NCBI GenBank assembly: GCA_020024175.1
Contig: JAHHUB010000004.1
Span: 1 to 21,088 of the forward strand
DNA: 21,088 bases
Reading direction: 5' to 3'
Origin: Oscillospiraceae bacterium
GTDB taxonomy: Bacteria; Bacillota; Clostridia; Oscillospirales; Ruminococcaceae
Shown: piece by piece, positions 1 to 6,245 of the stretch
Layout of the letters: the number at the start of each line of letters is the position of its first letter
Numbering within the stretch: position 1 is the stretch's first letter
Position numbers and translations under genes: made by a program
Notes under the pieces: model-generated
What the model saw: the letters and a program-made list of their open reading frames with translations, nothing else
Databases searched by the model: none
Told to the model about the DNA's origin: nothing

Positions 1-69
1 AGCTCAGTTGGCTAGAGCATTCGGTTCATACCCGAAGTGTCGTTGGTTCAAATCCGACTGCCGCTACCA
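1..69 (+). tRNA. tRNA-Met(CAT), elongator type, 5' end cut by window edge
   Basis: The anticodon stem TTCGG/CCGAA encloses the loop TTCATAC, giving anticodon CAT. The T-arm GTTGG-TTCAAAT-CCGAC (42-58) and the 3' acceptor strand plus encoded CCA (59-69) are intact. About 8 nt of the 5' acceptor strand lie before the window. The anticodon stem lacks the three consecutive G:C pairs of initiator tRNA-fMet, so this is read as elongator Met. A CAT-anticodon tRNA-Ile2 is the alternative, but the ending GCCGCTACCA resembles Firmicutes elongator tRNA-Met. It is the first visible member of a tRNA cluster. Confidence 0.9.
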
Positions 70-77
70 CATATTAT

Positions 78-152
78 GGCCCGTTGGTCAAGCGGTTAAG
101 ACACCGCCCTTTCACGGCGGTATCGCGAGTTCGATTCTCGCACGGGTCACCA
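78..152 (+). tRNA. tRNA-Glu(TTC), copy 1
   Basis: A 75-nt cloverleaf with CCA encoded. The acceptor GGCCCGT (78-84) pairs with ACGGGTC (142-148). The anticodon stem CCGCC/GGCGG encloses CTTTCAC, giving anticodon TTC (Glu). The T-arm is GCGAG-TTCGATT-CTCGC. It lies 8 nt after tRNA-Met, so the two are probably one precursor transcript. Confidence 0.97.
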
Positions 153-172
153 CTTTCTTTTCAGAAAGTTTT
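152..172 (+). other. Small hairpin between the two tRNA-Glu genes
   Basis: ACTTTCT (152-158) pairs with AGAAAGT (163-169) around a 4-nt loop, followed by three T. The stem overlaps the last base of the tRNA CCA end. It may be a weak partial terminator or a processing signal. The short T tract argues against efficient termination. Confidence 0.35.
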
Positions 173-185
173 AAAAATTTAATTT

Positions 186-260
186 GGCCCGTTGGTCAAG
201 CGGTTAAGACACCGCCCTTTCACGGCGGTATCGCGAGTTCGATTCTCGCACGGGTCACCA
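186..260 (+). tRNA. tRNA-Glu(TTC), copy 2 (identical to copy 1)
   Basis: Base-for-base identical to the copy at 78-152 over all 75 nt, including the encoded CCA, and 33 nt downstream of it. Perfect identity with an unrelated spacer suggests recent tandem duplication or gene conversion. Glu-tRNA(TTC) reads both GAA and GAG; the neighbouring genes use GAA heavily. Confidence 0.97.
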
Positions 261-270
261 AGTTTTTTGA

Positions 271-299
271 GAATGTCGATTTTTCGGCATTCTTTTTTT
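271..299 (+). terminator. Intrinsic terminator of the tRNA cluster
   Basis: GAATGTCGA (271-279) pairs with TCGGCATTC (284-292), 9 bp with one G-T wobble and a TTTT loop, followed by seven T. It lies 10 nt after the second tRNA-Glu and ends the tRNA transcript. Confidence 0.9.
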
Positions 300-520
300 G
301 TATGGGTTTTCAAACAAAATATCAAAACACAGTAAATAAGAAAATAAAATAACATCACCTTAAAACCCCTAGATAAATTAATAAAGGTTTAAATTTGCAG
401 GAAATTATAATTTTAAATTAAATATATGCAATAAATATAAATTTTATTGACACTGATATATAGCAAAAGCTAAGTAATTTAATAAAAAGGTTAAAGGATT
501 GTAAATTTTGCTTTTTATAT
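300..520. other. AT-rich intergenic spacer, no gene seen
   Basis: A very AT-rich stretch between the tRNA terminator and the lipoprotein promoter. No credible ORF or strong hairpin is present. A TTGACA hexamer at 447-452 stands 18 nt before a weak TAAGTA (471-476). It could be a second, poorer promoter, but I do not call it one. Confidence 0.5.
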
Positions 521-549
521 TTGAATTTTTAAAATATATATGCTATTAT
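521..549 (+). promoter_or_regulatory. Sigma-A promoter with extended -10 for the lipoprotein gene
   Basis: The -35 box TTGAAT (521-526) is separated by exactly 17 nt from the -10 box TATTAT (544-549). A TG at 541-542 gives an extended -10 (TGCTATTAT). The predicted start of transcription near 556 leaves a short 5' UTR before the ribosome site GAGGTG (571-576). Confidence 0.75.
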
Positions 550-581
550 ATATCGGTAGAAAATAATTAAGAGGTGTAAAT

Positions 582-1364
582 ATGAAAAAGTTATTAGTAA
601 TATTACTTGCAGGTATTATGATGATGTCAGCTACATCCTGTACTGACAGAGATAAGAAACCATCTCCCTCATCTTCTGATACCACATCTTCACAAACAAC
701 TTCCGACAAAGATGATAAGGGCAGTGATAAGAGCAAATTGGAAGAACAGCTCACAAAGACAATGAATGAGCAATATGGTAAGAGTGTAAAAGTAAAGTTT
801 AAAGAAAAGAAAGATATTGACGGCAAAAAATGCTATGTATATGAAGCTGAAAGCGGCACCGTATCTAATATAGTAGTAGCTATTGCAGAAGACGGCACAA
901 TGTTCCAGCAAGAAGCAGGCTCAGGAACTTTCCTACCCATTGAGCCGGTTCTCACTCCCGGAAAATATTTTATTGATCTTCTTAACAATGATTATGCAGT
1001 AAATCTTATAAAAGATGTCAATGCTGTAGGCGACCAAATCAGAGGCGGTACATTTAAGTCCTATCCTGCTGATTTTGCCGACAAGTCAAAATTCCCCAAA
1101 ATTACAGATACAGAACAGCTTATTTACTGTTACAGCAATGACAGCTATCTTGATGAAAACTTAAAGCCAAAGAATATTGTAACAATAGTTGTAAATATAG
1201 ATGATTCAAATGTAATGCTTTGTGAAGTTTCTATGGTAAATGTTGAAAACAGCAAGAGCAGAAAACTGGCACTTTCCAATTTTAAATTTGAAAGCAATTT
1301 TAACCTTGAAAAATATGCAAAAGACAACAATTTGGAAATCCATAAAGGCAAGATGGTAAAATAA
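582..1364 (+). CDS. Putative lipoprotein of unknown function
   Basis: A 260-aa secreted protein. It has a signal peptide (MKKLL, then a hydrophobic run to about residue 17) ending in an SATSC lipobox, so C20 should be lipidated and the protein held on the outer face of the membrane. The -3 residue of the lipobox is Ala rather than the usual Leu, so it is slightly atypical. Residues 21-50 form a Ser/Thr/Asp/Lys-rich linker, followed by a globular mixed-charge domain to residue 260 that I do not recognise. GAGGTG at 571-576 supports the ATG. The gene is monocistronic, with its own promoter (521-549) and terminator (1409-1461). A substrate-binding or cell-surface role is possible but not shown. 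Confidence 0.85.
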   Translation: MKKLLVILLAGIMMMSATSCTDRDKKPSPSSSDTTSSQTTSDKDDKGSDKSKLEEQLTKTMNEQYGKSVKVKFKEKKDIDGKKCYVYEAESGTVSNIVVAIAEDGTMFQQEAGSGTFLPIEPVLTPGKYFIDLLNNDYAVNLIKDVNAVGDQIRGGTFKSYPADFADKSKFPKITDTEQLIYCYSNDSYLDENLKPKNIVTIVVNIDDSNVMLCEVSMVNVENSKSRKLALSNFKFESNFNLEKYAKDNNLEIHKGKMVK

Positions 1365-1408
1365 AATCATGGTAACTTTGTAAAAATTGCAGTACTATAA
1401 TTAAATAT

Positions 1409-1461
1409 AATTCCTCGCATTTCTTCAGTTTATAATACAGAAAATATGCGGGGAATTTTTT
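1409..1461 (+). terminator. Intrinsic terminator of the lipoprotein gene
   Basis: AATTCCTCGCAT (1409-1420) pairs with ATGCGGGGAATT (1446-1457), 12 bp with one T-G wobble, followed by a short T run (1456-1461). The 25-nt loop can pair further internally. It insulates the lipoprotein gene from the ribosomal operon. Confidence 0.85.
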
Positions 1462-1554
1462 AACACTAAAATCCAAATGTTATATTTTAAACCACAAAGC
1501 CCATACTATATAAAGATTTTAAAGCTTAAAATGTACAGCAGAGGTGGCAGCTAT

Positions 1555-1581
1555 ACTATTTGTGAATAATACACAAATAGT
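1555..1581. repeat. Perfect 10-bp inverted repeat upstream of the S10 promoter
   Basis: ACTATTTGTG (1555-1564) and CACAAATAGT (1572-1581) are exact reverse complements around a 7-nt AT spacer. There is no T tract, so it is not an ordinary terminator. It lies about 70 nt before the -35 box of the superoperon promoter. A DNA operator for a dimeric regulator is one reading and a chance palindrome in AT-rich DNA is another. The rest of 1462-1652 shows no gene. Confidence 0.4.
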
Positions 1582-1652
1582 TACTTTAAAATTCTTTATA
1601 TATATTGAAAAGCAAGAAAATGCAAAAAATTATACAAAATGAAAAAAAACAC

Positions 1653-1681
1653 TTGCAATTATACAATGTATGGTGTATTAT
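1653..1681 (+). promoter_or_regulatory. Sigma-A-like promoter of the S10-spc-alpha superoperon
   Basis: TTGCAA (1653-1658), a 17-nt spacer and TATTAT (1676-1681), preceded by an AT-rich, A-tract-containing stretch that could act as an UP element. Transcription would start near 1688, giving a leader of about 317 nt before rpsJ. No other comparably good promoter is seen ahead of the operon. Confidence 0.7.
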
Positions 1682-1770
1682 AAATGAGCAAAGACTGCAC
1701 AAGATATGCGATGATGCGAGAGGTTGCCACTGTGTGTGGGGAATTTTCGCTGAGTATGTCCGATTTTAAA

Positions 1771-1866
1771 CCGGGCGACTTTAAATACTGACTTAATTGT
1801 CACTTGAAATGTGTTTTCAAGTTTGTATGGCTGACAGGCTAATTCTGTTTATGCTTAAAGTCCCGG
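1771..1866 (+). promoter_or_regulatory. Antiterminator-type helix with two enclosed hairpins
   Basis: CCGGG (1771-1775) plus ACTTTAA (1778-1784) pairs with TTAAAGTCCCGG (1855-1866): 12 bp with a 2-nt CG bulge. It encloses a hairpin ACTTGAAA/TTTCAAGT (1802-1809/1815-1822, 8 bp) and a weaker GACAG/CTGTT hairpin (1833-1837/1845-1849), forming a three-way junction. Its 3' arm contains CCGG (1863-1866), which is also the start of the terminator 5' arm, so this fold and the terminator exclude each other. Confidence 0.65.
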
Positions 1867-1912
1867 CTGAGTAATTTTGTCGTTTTACGAAAAATTGACT
1901 CGCCGGTTTTTT
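1863..1912 (+). terminator. Leader terminator (attenuator) upstream of rpsJ
   Basis: CCGGC and GAGT (1863-1867, 1869-1872) pair with ACTC and GCCGG (1898-1906) around one bulged T. The inner AATTTT-TCGT pairs with ACGA-AAAATT (1873-1896) with one bulged G and a TTT loop. In all this is about 19 bp followed by six T (1907-1912). A strong intrinsic terminator located before the first gene of an essential operon implies regulated readthrough. Confidence 0.85.
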
Positions 1913-1937
1913 ATATGCAGACCATGCAAACACACGG

Positions 1938-1977
1938 CTCAGTGTTTAAGAATATCAGTGCTTAAAGCGTCGCTGAG
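1938..1977 (+). promoter_or_regulatory. Second leader hairpin just before the rpsJ ribosome site
   Basis: CTCAG (1938-1942) pairs with CTGAG (1973-1977), and TTTAAG (1945-1950) with CTTAAA (1961-1966), around an internal loop. It ends 13 nt before the rpsJ Shine-Dalgarno sequence. Its 3' half resembles the segment at 1852-1871, so it may be a decayed repeat of the upstream switch. The stem is modest and the call is tentative. Confidence 0.4.
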
Positions 1978-2004
1978 AAGCTATAATTTAAGGAGGCGAT
2001 GAAA

Positions 2005-2316
2005 GTGGCAGTCAAAGAAAAAATCAGAATCAGATTAAAGGGTTTCGATCATAAATTGGTGGACACTTCCGCAGAAAAGATCGTGGAAACAGCAAAGAGA
2101 ACAGGAGCTAAAGTATCAGGTCCTATTCCGCTCCCAACAGAGAAAGAAATCATCACAATTCTGAGATCCGTTCACGTAAACAAAGACAGCCGTGAACAGT
2201 TCGAAACAAGAACACACAAGAGACTCATCGATGTTTTGAGACCTTCCAACAAAACTGTTGAAGCTCTCACAAGCCTTGAGCTCCCTGCCGGTGTAGAGAT
2301 CGAAATTAAACTGTAA
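2005..2316 (+). CDS. rpsJ: 30S ribosomal protein S10
   Basis: First gene of the superoperon. S10 binds the 30S head and, as NusE, also serves in transcription antitermination complexes. The protein begins MAVKEKIRIRLKGFDHKL, the standard S10 start, and ends at 103 aa, the usual length. I chose GTG at 2005: AGGAGG (1991-1996) lies 8 nt before it, whereas an in-frame ATG at 1999 is only 2 nt from that site and would add two residues (MK) not usual in the family. RIHVNKDSREQFE-type S10 signature residues are visible as VHVNKDSREQFETRTHKRL. An 83-nt spacer separates it from rplC. Confidence 0.97.
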   Translation: MAVKEKIRIRLKGFDHKLVDTSAEKIVETAKRTGAKVSGPIPLPTEKEIITILRSVHVNKDSREQFETRTHKRLIDVLRPSNKTVEALTSLELPAGVEIEIKL

Positions 2317-2399
2317 TACATTAAACAGCTTAATTCTTTACAGCGGGTCAAGTTGGAACAAAACAAAAGACCAACCAATAACCTTAGGAGGTAGGAAAA

Positions 2400-3035
2400 A
2401 TGCAAAAATGCATCATTGGCAAAAAGATTGGCATGACCCAACTTTTTGACGAACAAGGAAAATTTATTCCTGTAACAGTAATTGAAGCAGGACCCTGCGT
2501 AGTTGTTCAAAAGAAAACAACCGAAAACGACGGATATGAAGCTGTGCAGATCGGTTTCGGCAACATGGCAGAAAAAAATGTAAACAAGCCTATGAAGGGA
2601 CACTTCGCTAAGGCTGACGTTGCTTACAAGAGAACACTCAGAGAATTCAGACTCTCAGATTGCTCCGCAGTAAATGTAGGCGACATTCTTAAAGCTGATA
2701 CATTCGCTGAAGGCGACATTGTTGATGTTAGCGGAATCAGCAAAGGTAAAGGTTATGCCGGCGTTATTAAGCGTCATAACCAAGCACGTTTGAAAGAAAC
2801 ACACGGTACATCCTTAACACACAGACATCCGGGTTCTATCGGTGCTTGTTCCGACCCATCAAGAGTTATGAAGGGCAAGGCTCTTCCTGGACACATGGGT
2901 GCAGAAAAAGTAACAGTTCAAAACTTGGAAATTGTTAAGATAGATGCAGAAAACAATCTTATAGCGCTGAAGGGTGCTATTCCAGGCCCTAAGGGTGGCG
3001 TGGTTTACATCAACGACAGCGTTAAAAAGGCGTAA
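2400..3035 (+). CDS. rplC: 50S ribosomal protein L3
   Basis: A 211-aa protein of normal L3 length. It starts MQKCIIGKKIGMTQLFDEQG, with the diagnostic IGMTQLFDE motif, and contains the conserved loop region HGTSLTHRHPGSIGACSDP (about residues 136-154) that reaches toward the peptidyl transferase centre. L3 is an early-assembly 23S rRNA-binding protein. AGGAGG about 7 nt upstream supports the ATG. It is followed 17 nt later by rplD. Confidence 0.98.
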   Translation: MQKCIIGKKIGMTQLFDEQGKFIPVTVIEAGPCVVVQKKTTENDGYEAVQIGFGNMAEKNVNKPMKGHFAKADVAYKRTLREFRLSDCSAVNVGDILKADTFAEGDIVDVSGISKGKGYAGVIKRHNQARLKETHGTSLTHRHPGSIGACSDPSRVMKGKALPGHMGAEKVTVQNLEIVKIDAENNLIALKGAIPGPKGGVVYINDSVKKA

Positions 3036-3052
3036 TGGAAGGAGGAATCACG

Positions 3053-3676
3053 ATGCCAGAGGTTAACGTATTAGATATGACCGGTAAAGAGGTAGGCAAG
3101 ATGAATCTTTCTGATGCCATCTTCGGTATTGAACCTAACAAAGTAGTTATGCACGCTGCAGTAGTAAATTACCTCGCAAATCAGCGTCAAGGCACACAAT
3201 CCACTTTGACAAGAACAGAGGTAAGCGGCGGCGGCCGTAAGCCTTGGAGCCAAAAGAAAACAGGACACGCAAGACAGGGTTCCATCAGAGCTCCTCAATG
3301 GAGACACGGTGGTATCGCTCTCGGTCCTAAGCCAAGAGATTACAGCTACACACTTAACAGAAAAGTTAAGAAGCTTGCTATTAAATCCGCTTTCTCATCC
3401 AAGGTTTCTGAACAAAACTTTATCGTAGTTGATAAAATCGCTTTTGATTCATACAAAACTAAGGACATGGTTAAAATGCTTTCCGCACTGGGCGCAGGTA
3501 AGAAATCTCTTATCGTTATGCCAGCAGTTGACGAAAAGGTAATCAAGAACGCTGCTAACATTCCAGGCGTAAAGACAACTCTTTACAACACATTGAATGT
3601 TTATGATATCCTTAACTGTGATAAGATGATTATTGCTAAGGAAGCATGCGAAAAAATTCAGGAGGTGTATGCATAA
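3053..3676 (+). CDS. rplD: 50S ribosomal protein L4
   Basis: 207 aa starting MPEVNVLDMTGKEVG. GGAGG at 3041-3045 sits 7 nt before this ATG. The in-frame ATG at 3035 lies before the ribosome site and would add a non-family extension. The extended loop that lines the exit tunnel is clear (GGGRKPWSQKKTGHARQGS, then RAPQWRHGG). In enterobacteria L4 also represses its own operon by binding the S10 leader, which makes it the first candidate for control of the attenuator at 1863-1912; this is not shown by the sequence. Its stop overlaps the rplW start (TAATG). Confidence 0.97.
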   Translation: MPEVNVLDMTGKEVGKMNLSDAIFGIEPNKVVMHAAVVNYLANQRQGTQSTLTRTEVSGGGRKPWSQKKTGHARQGSIRAPQWRHGGIALGPKPRDYSYTLNRKVKKLAIKSAFSSKVSEQNFIVVDKIAFDSYKTKDMVKMLSALGAGKKSLIVMPAVDEKVIKNAANIPGVKTTLYNTLNVYDILNCDKMIIAKEACEKIQEVYA

Positions 3677-3972
3677 TGAAGGCACCCCAAGATATTATCA
3701 TCAAGCCAATCATTACTGAAAAATCCATGGCAGGTGTTGCTATGAAGAAGTACACATTCAAAGTAGCAAAGGATGCTAACAAGATTGAAATTGCAAAAGC
3801 TTGTGAAGCTTTGTTCCCAGGAACAGAAGTTCTCAAGGTTAATACAATGAACTGCAAAGGCAGACTTAAGAGAATGGGCAGAAATGCAGGATATACATCC
3901 GACTGGAAAAAAGCTATCATTACTCTTAAGGAAGGCTCCAAGACAATAGAGTTCTTCGAGAGCATGATGTAG
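3676..3972 (+). CDS. rplW: 50S ribosomal protein L23
   Basis: 98 aa, starting MKAPQDIIIKPIITEKSM with the family PIITEKS motif. The ATG shares its A with the rplD stop (TAATG), and GGAGG at 3661-3665 inside rplD serves as ribosome site, so translation is probably coupled. An upstream in-frame ATG at 3646 lies inside rplD and is not needed. L23 sits at the tunnel exit and is the docking point for trigger factor and SRP. Confidence 0.97.
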   Translation: MKAPQDIIIKPIITEKSMAGVAMKKYTFKVAKDANKIEIAKACEALFPGTEVLKVNTMNCKGRLKRMGRNAGYTSDWKKAIITLKEGSKTIEFFESMM

Positions 3973-4040
3973 TCCTAAAAGGGCATAAAAATTATGGGAT
4001 CTCATAATCCCGACACTATTATGAGGGAGTTGAATTTAAA

Positions 4041-4874
4041 ATGGCTATAAAAAGCTACAAACCTACCACCCCATCTCTCCGTGAGATGACAGTGACAGAT
4101 TATTCTACTCTATCAAAAGTTGCCCCTGAAAGAAGCCTCTTGGAAAATCTCAAGAAGAGCTCAGGTAGAAACAACACAGGTAGAATTACAGTTCGTCACA
4201 GAGGCGGCGGAAACAGAAGAAAATATCGTATTATTGACTTTAAGAGAAACAAACTTAACATGACTGCTGAAGTTATGACTCTTGAATATGACCCGAACAG
4301 AAGCGCTCATATCGCTTTGGTTCAATATGAAGATGGCGAGAAGCGTTACATTTTGGCTCCTTTGGGCCTTAAAGTAGGCGACAAAATTGTTGCCGGAGCA
4401 GAAGCTGACATTAAGCCCGGAAACGCTCTTCCACTTGCTAACATTCCTGTTGGTACATTTATCCACAATGTTGAACTTTATCCCGGCAAGGGAGCTCAGC
4501 TTGCAAGAGCTGCCGGCATTCAGGCACAGCTCATGGCTAAGGAAAACGGATACGCTCTTATCAGACTTCCATCTTCTGAATTAAGAAATGTTCCGATTAA
4601 CTGCATGGCTACAATCGGTCAGGTTGGAAATATCGACCACGAAAACGTAGCTATCGGTAAAGCAGGACGTAAGCGCCACATGGGCTGGAGACCTACAGTA
4701 CGCGGTTCCGTAATGAACCCATGCGATCACCCTCACGGTGGTGGTGAAGGTAAATCTCCAGTTGGTCGTCCAGGACCTGTTACTCCTTGGGGTAAACCGG
4801 CTCTCGGCTACAAGACCAGAAAGAAGACAAACCGCACAGACAAATATATTGTTAAACGCAGAGGCTCTAAGTAA
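4041..4874 (+). CDS. rplB: 50S ribosomal protein L2
   Basis: 277 aa, full length. It starts MAIKSYKPTTPSLREMTV and carries the signature NPCDHPHGGGEGKSPVGRPG (about residues 231-250), including the conserved His implicated in peptidyl transferase function and subunit association. The ribosome site GAGGGAG (4023-4029) is 11 nt from the ATG, a rather long gap. The 68-nt spacer before it has a small GGGAT/ATCCC hairpin (3995-4010). Confidence 0.98.
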   Translation: MAIKSYKPTTPSLREMTVTDYSTLSKVAPERSLLENLKKSSGRNNTGRITVRHRGGGNRRKYRIIDFKRNKLNMTAEVMTLEYDPNRSAHIALVQYEDGEKRYILAPLGLKVGDKIVAGAEADIKPGNALPLANIPVGTFIHNVELYPGKGAQLARAAGIQAQLMAKENGYALIRLPSSELRNVPINCMATIGQVGNIDHENVAIGKAGRKRHMGWRPTVRGSVMNPCDHPHGGGEGKSPVGRPGPVTPWGKPALGYKTRKKTNRTDKYIVKRRGSK

Positions 4875-4901
4875 GGCGAGCTGAAAGGAGGCAACTAAAA
4901 C

Positions 4902-5174
4902 ATGGGTAGAAGTGTTAAAAAAGGACCTTTCGTTCAGCCTGTTCTTCTTAAAAGAGTAAAGGAAATGAACGAAAACGGCGAAAAGAAAGTTCTCAAAACA
5001 TGGAGCAGATCATCAACAATATTCCCTGATTTCGTTGGACATACATTCGCAGTACATGACGGACGCAAGCATGTTCCGGTTTATGTTACCGAAGATATGG
5101 TAGGACACAAATTGGGTGAATTCGCTCCAACAAGAACATTTAAAGGCCACGCCGGAGCAAATAAAACTAAGTAA
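4902..5174 (+). CDS. rpsS: 30S ribosomal protein S19
   Basis: 90 aa starting MGRSVKKGPFV, with the C-terminal family signature GHKLGEFAPTRTFKGHAG. S19 is in the 30S head and contacts S13 and the A-site tRNA. AAAGGAGG upstream gives a strong ribosome site. The gene lies 27 nt after rplB and 23 nt before rplV. Confidence 0.97.
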   Translation: MGRSVKKGPFVQPVLLKRVKEMNENGEKKVLKTWSRSSTIFPDFVGHTFAVHDGRKHVPVYVTEDMVGHKLGEFAPTRTFKGHAGANKTK

Positions 5175-5197
5175 GAGTGCCGAAAGGAGGATAAAAA

Positions 5198-5533
5198 ATG
5201 GAAGCAAGAGCTTATTTAAGAAACGCACGCATCTCACCAAGAAAAGTGCAAATCGTGCTTGATCAAATAAGAAACAAGCCGGTAGAGATTGCAATGGCAA
5301 CTCTAAAACATACTCCAAAGGCTGCATGCGAGCCATTGGAAAAGCTTCTAAAATCTGCCATAGCTAACGCTGAAAACAATCACAACATGGACAAAAACAA
5401 CCTTTATGTTGCAGAATGTTTTGTTAGCCCCGGCACAATAATGAAAAGAATCAGACCAAGAGCACAAGGCAGAGCTTATAAAATTTTAAAGAGAAGCAGC
5501 CATGTAACATTGGTTTTAAGAGAAAAAGAATAA
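5198..5533 (+). CDS. rplV: 50S ribosomal protein L22
   Basis: 111 aa starting MEARAYLRNARISPRKVQIV. The long beta-hairpin that lines the exit tunnel is visible at about residues 78-100 (SPGTIMKRIRPRAQGRAYKI). Mutations in this hairpin in other bacteria alter macrolide sensitivity; no deletion or insertion is obvious here. The ribosome site AAAGGAGG is 22 nt before rpsC-style spacing and fits the ATG well. Confidence 0.97.
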   Translation: MEARAYLRNARISPRKVQIVLDQIRNKPVEIAMATLKHTPKAACEPLEKLLKSAIANAENNHNMDKNNLYVAECFVSPGTIMKRIRPRAQGRAYKILKRSSHVTLVLREKE

Positions 5534-5555
5534 GCTGAAAGAGGAGGTAAAGCTA

Positions 5556-6245
5556 ATGGGCCAGAAGGTAAATCCACACGGACTTCGTGTCGGTGTAATT
5601 AAAGATTGGGATTCTCGCTGGTTTGCTAGAGACGATGCTTTCGGCGACACCTTGGTAGAGGACTACAACATCCGTAAGTATCTCAAAAAGAAACTTTACG
5701 AAGCAGGTATTCCACGTATCGAAATCGAAAGAGATCCTAGCAGAATCAAGATCCACATCCATTGCGCTAAACCCGGAATCGTAATCGGTAAGGGCGGAGC
5801 TGCAATCGAAGAACTTAAGAAGGACGTAGACAAGATCGTTAACAAGAACAGAGAAAACAAACTCGATGTTATCGTTAATGTTGTTGAAGTTAAACAACCT
5901 GACAAGAATGCACAGTTGGTTGCAGAAAATATTGCAGCACAGCTTGAAAACAGAGTTTCTTTCCGCAGAGCTATGAAACAATCTATCGGCAGAACAATGA
6001 AACTCGGTGCAAAAGGTATTAAAGTAACAGTAAGCGGTCGTGTAGGCGGCGCAGAAATCGCAAGAACCGAACATTACCACGAAGGTACTATTCCGCTTCA
6101 GACAATCAGAGCTGATATTGACTATGGCTTTGCAGAAGCAGATACAACCTATGGTAAACTTGGTGTAAAGGTTCTTATTTATGTTGGCGAAGTGCTCCAA
6201 GGCACAAAGAAGCCACAAGCTCGTAAGGAAGGAGGCAACAAGTAA
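5556..6245 (+). CDS. rpsC: 30S ribosomal protein S3
   Basis: 229 aa starting MGQKVNPHGLRVGVIKDWDS. A type II KH domain shows its GxxG loop as IGKGGAAIEELKK (about residues 77-89). The C-terminal domain contains the family segment TIPLQTIRADIDYGFAEA. S3 lines the mRNA entry channel and takes part in helicase activity there. The stop overlaps the rplP start in TAATG, with GGAGG inside the end of rpsC serving the next gene. Confidence 0.98.
   Translation: MGQKVNPHGLRVGVIKDWDSRWFARDDAFGDTLVEDYNIRKYLKKKLYEAGIPRIEIERDPSRIKIHIHCAKPGIVIGKGGAAIEELKKDVDKIVNKNRENKLDVIVNVVEVKQPDKNAQLVAENIAAQLENRVSFRRAMKQSIGRTMKLGAKGIKVTVSGRVGGAEIARTEHYHEGTIPLQTIRADIDYGFAEADTTYGKLGVKVLIYVGEVLQGTKKPQARKEGGNK

Larger units (their letters stand above)
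1688..2004 (+). promoter_or_regulatory. Long structured leader (5' UTR) of the rpsJ operon
   Basis: About 317 nt with no ORF but dense RNA structure. In order: a block beginning GCGATGATGCGAGAGGTTGC (1708-1727) with a small CCAC/GTGG hairpin (1727-1739); an antiterminator-type helix (1771-1866) enclosing two hairpins; a strong terminator (1863-1912); a second imperfect hairpin (1938-1977); and the rpsJ ribosome site (1990-1996). This is the architecture of a transcription attenuator. In E. coli the S10 leader is controlled by ribosomal protein L4, itself encoded in the operon. Control by L4 here is inference only. Confidence 0.75.

Noticed and set aside
8..352. Open frame of 114 codons running through the tRNA cluster, with an internal repeat
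   Set aside because: The frame simply reads through tRNA-Met, both identical tRNA-Glu genes and the terminator. The repeated peptide is the duplicated tRNA, and there is no ribosome site.
447..476. Second promoter TTGACA with TAAGTA upstream of the lipoprotein gene
   Set aside because: The -35 is perfect but the -10 is poor and the spacing is 18 nt. The 521-549 promoter is better and closer.
515..911. Antisense frames opposite the lipoprotein start
   Set aside because: The hydrophobic and Ser-rich peptides come from reading the Ser/Asp/Lys linker backwards. The plus strand has the promoter, ribosome site, signal peptide and terminator.
1688..2004. T-box or metabolite riboswitch in the rpsJ leader
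   Set aside because: No T-box consensus and no core motif of a riboswitch class that I know is visible. The attenuator helices fit a ribosomal-protein leader better.
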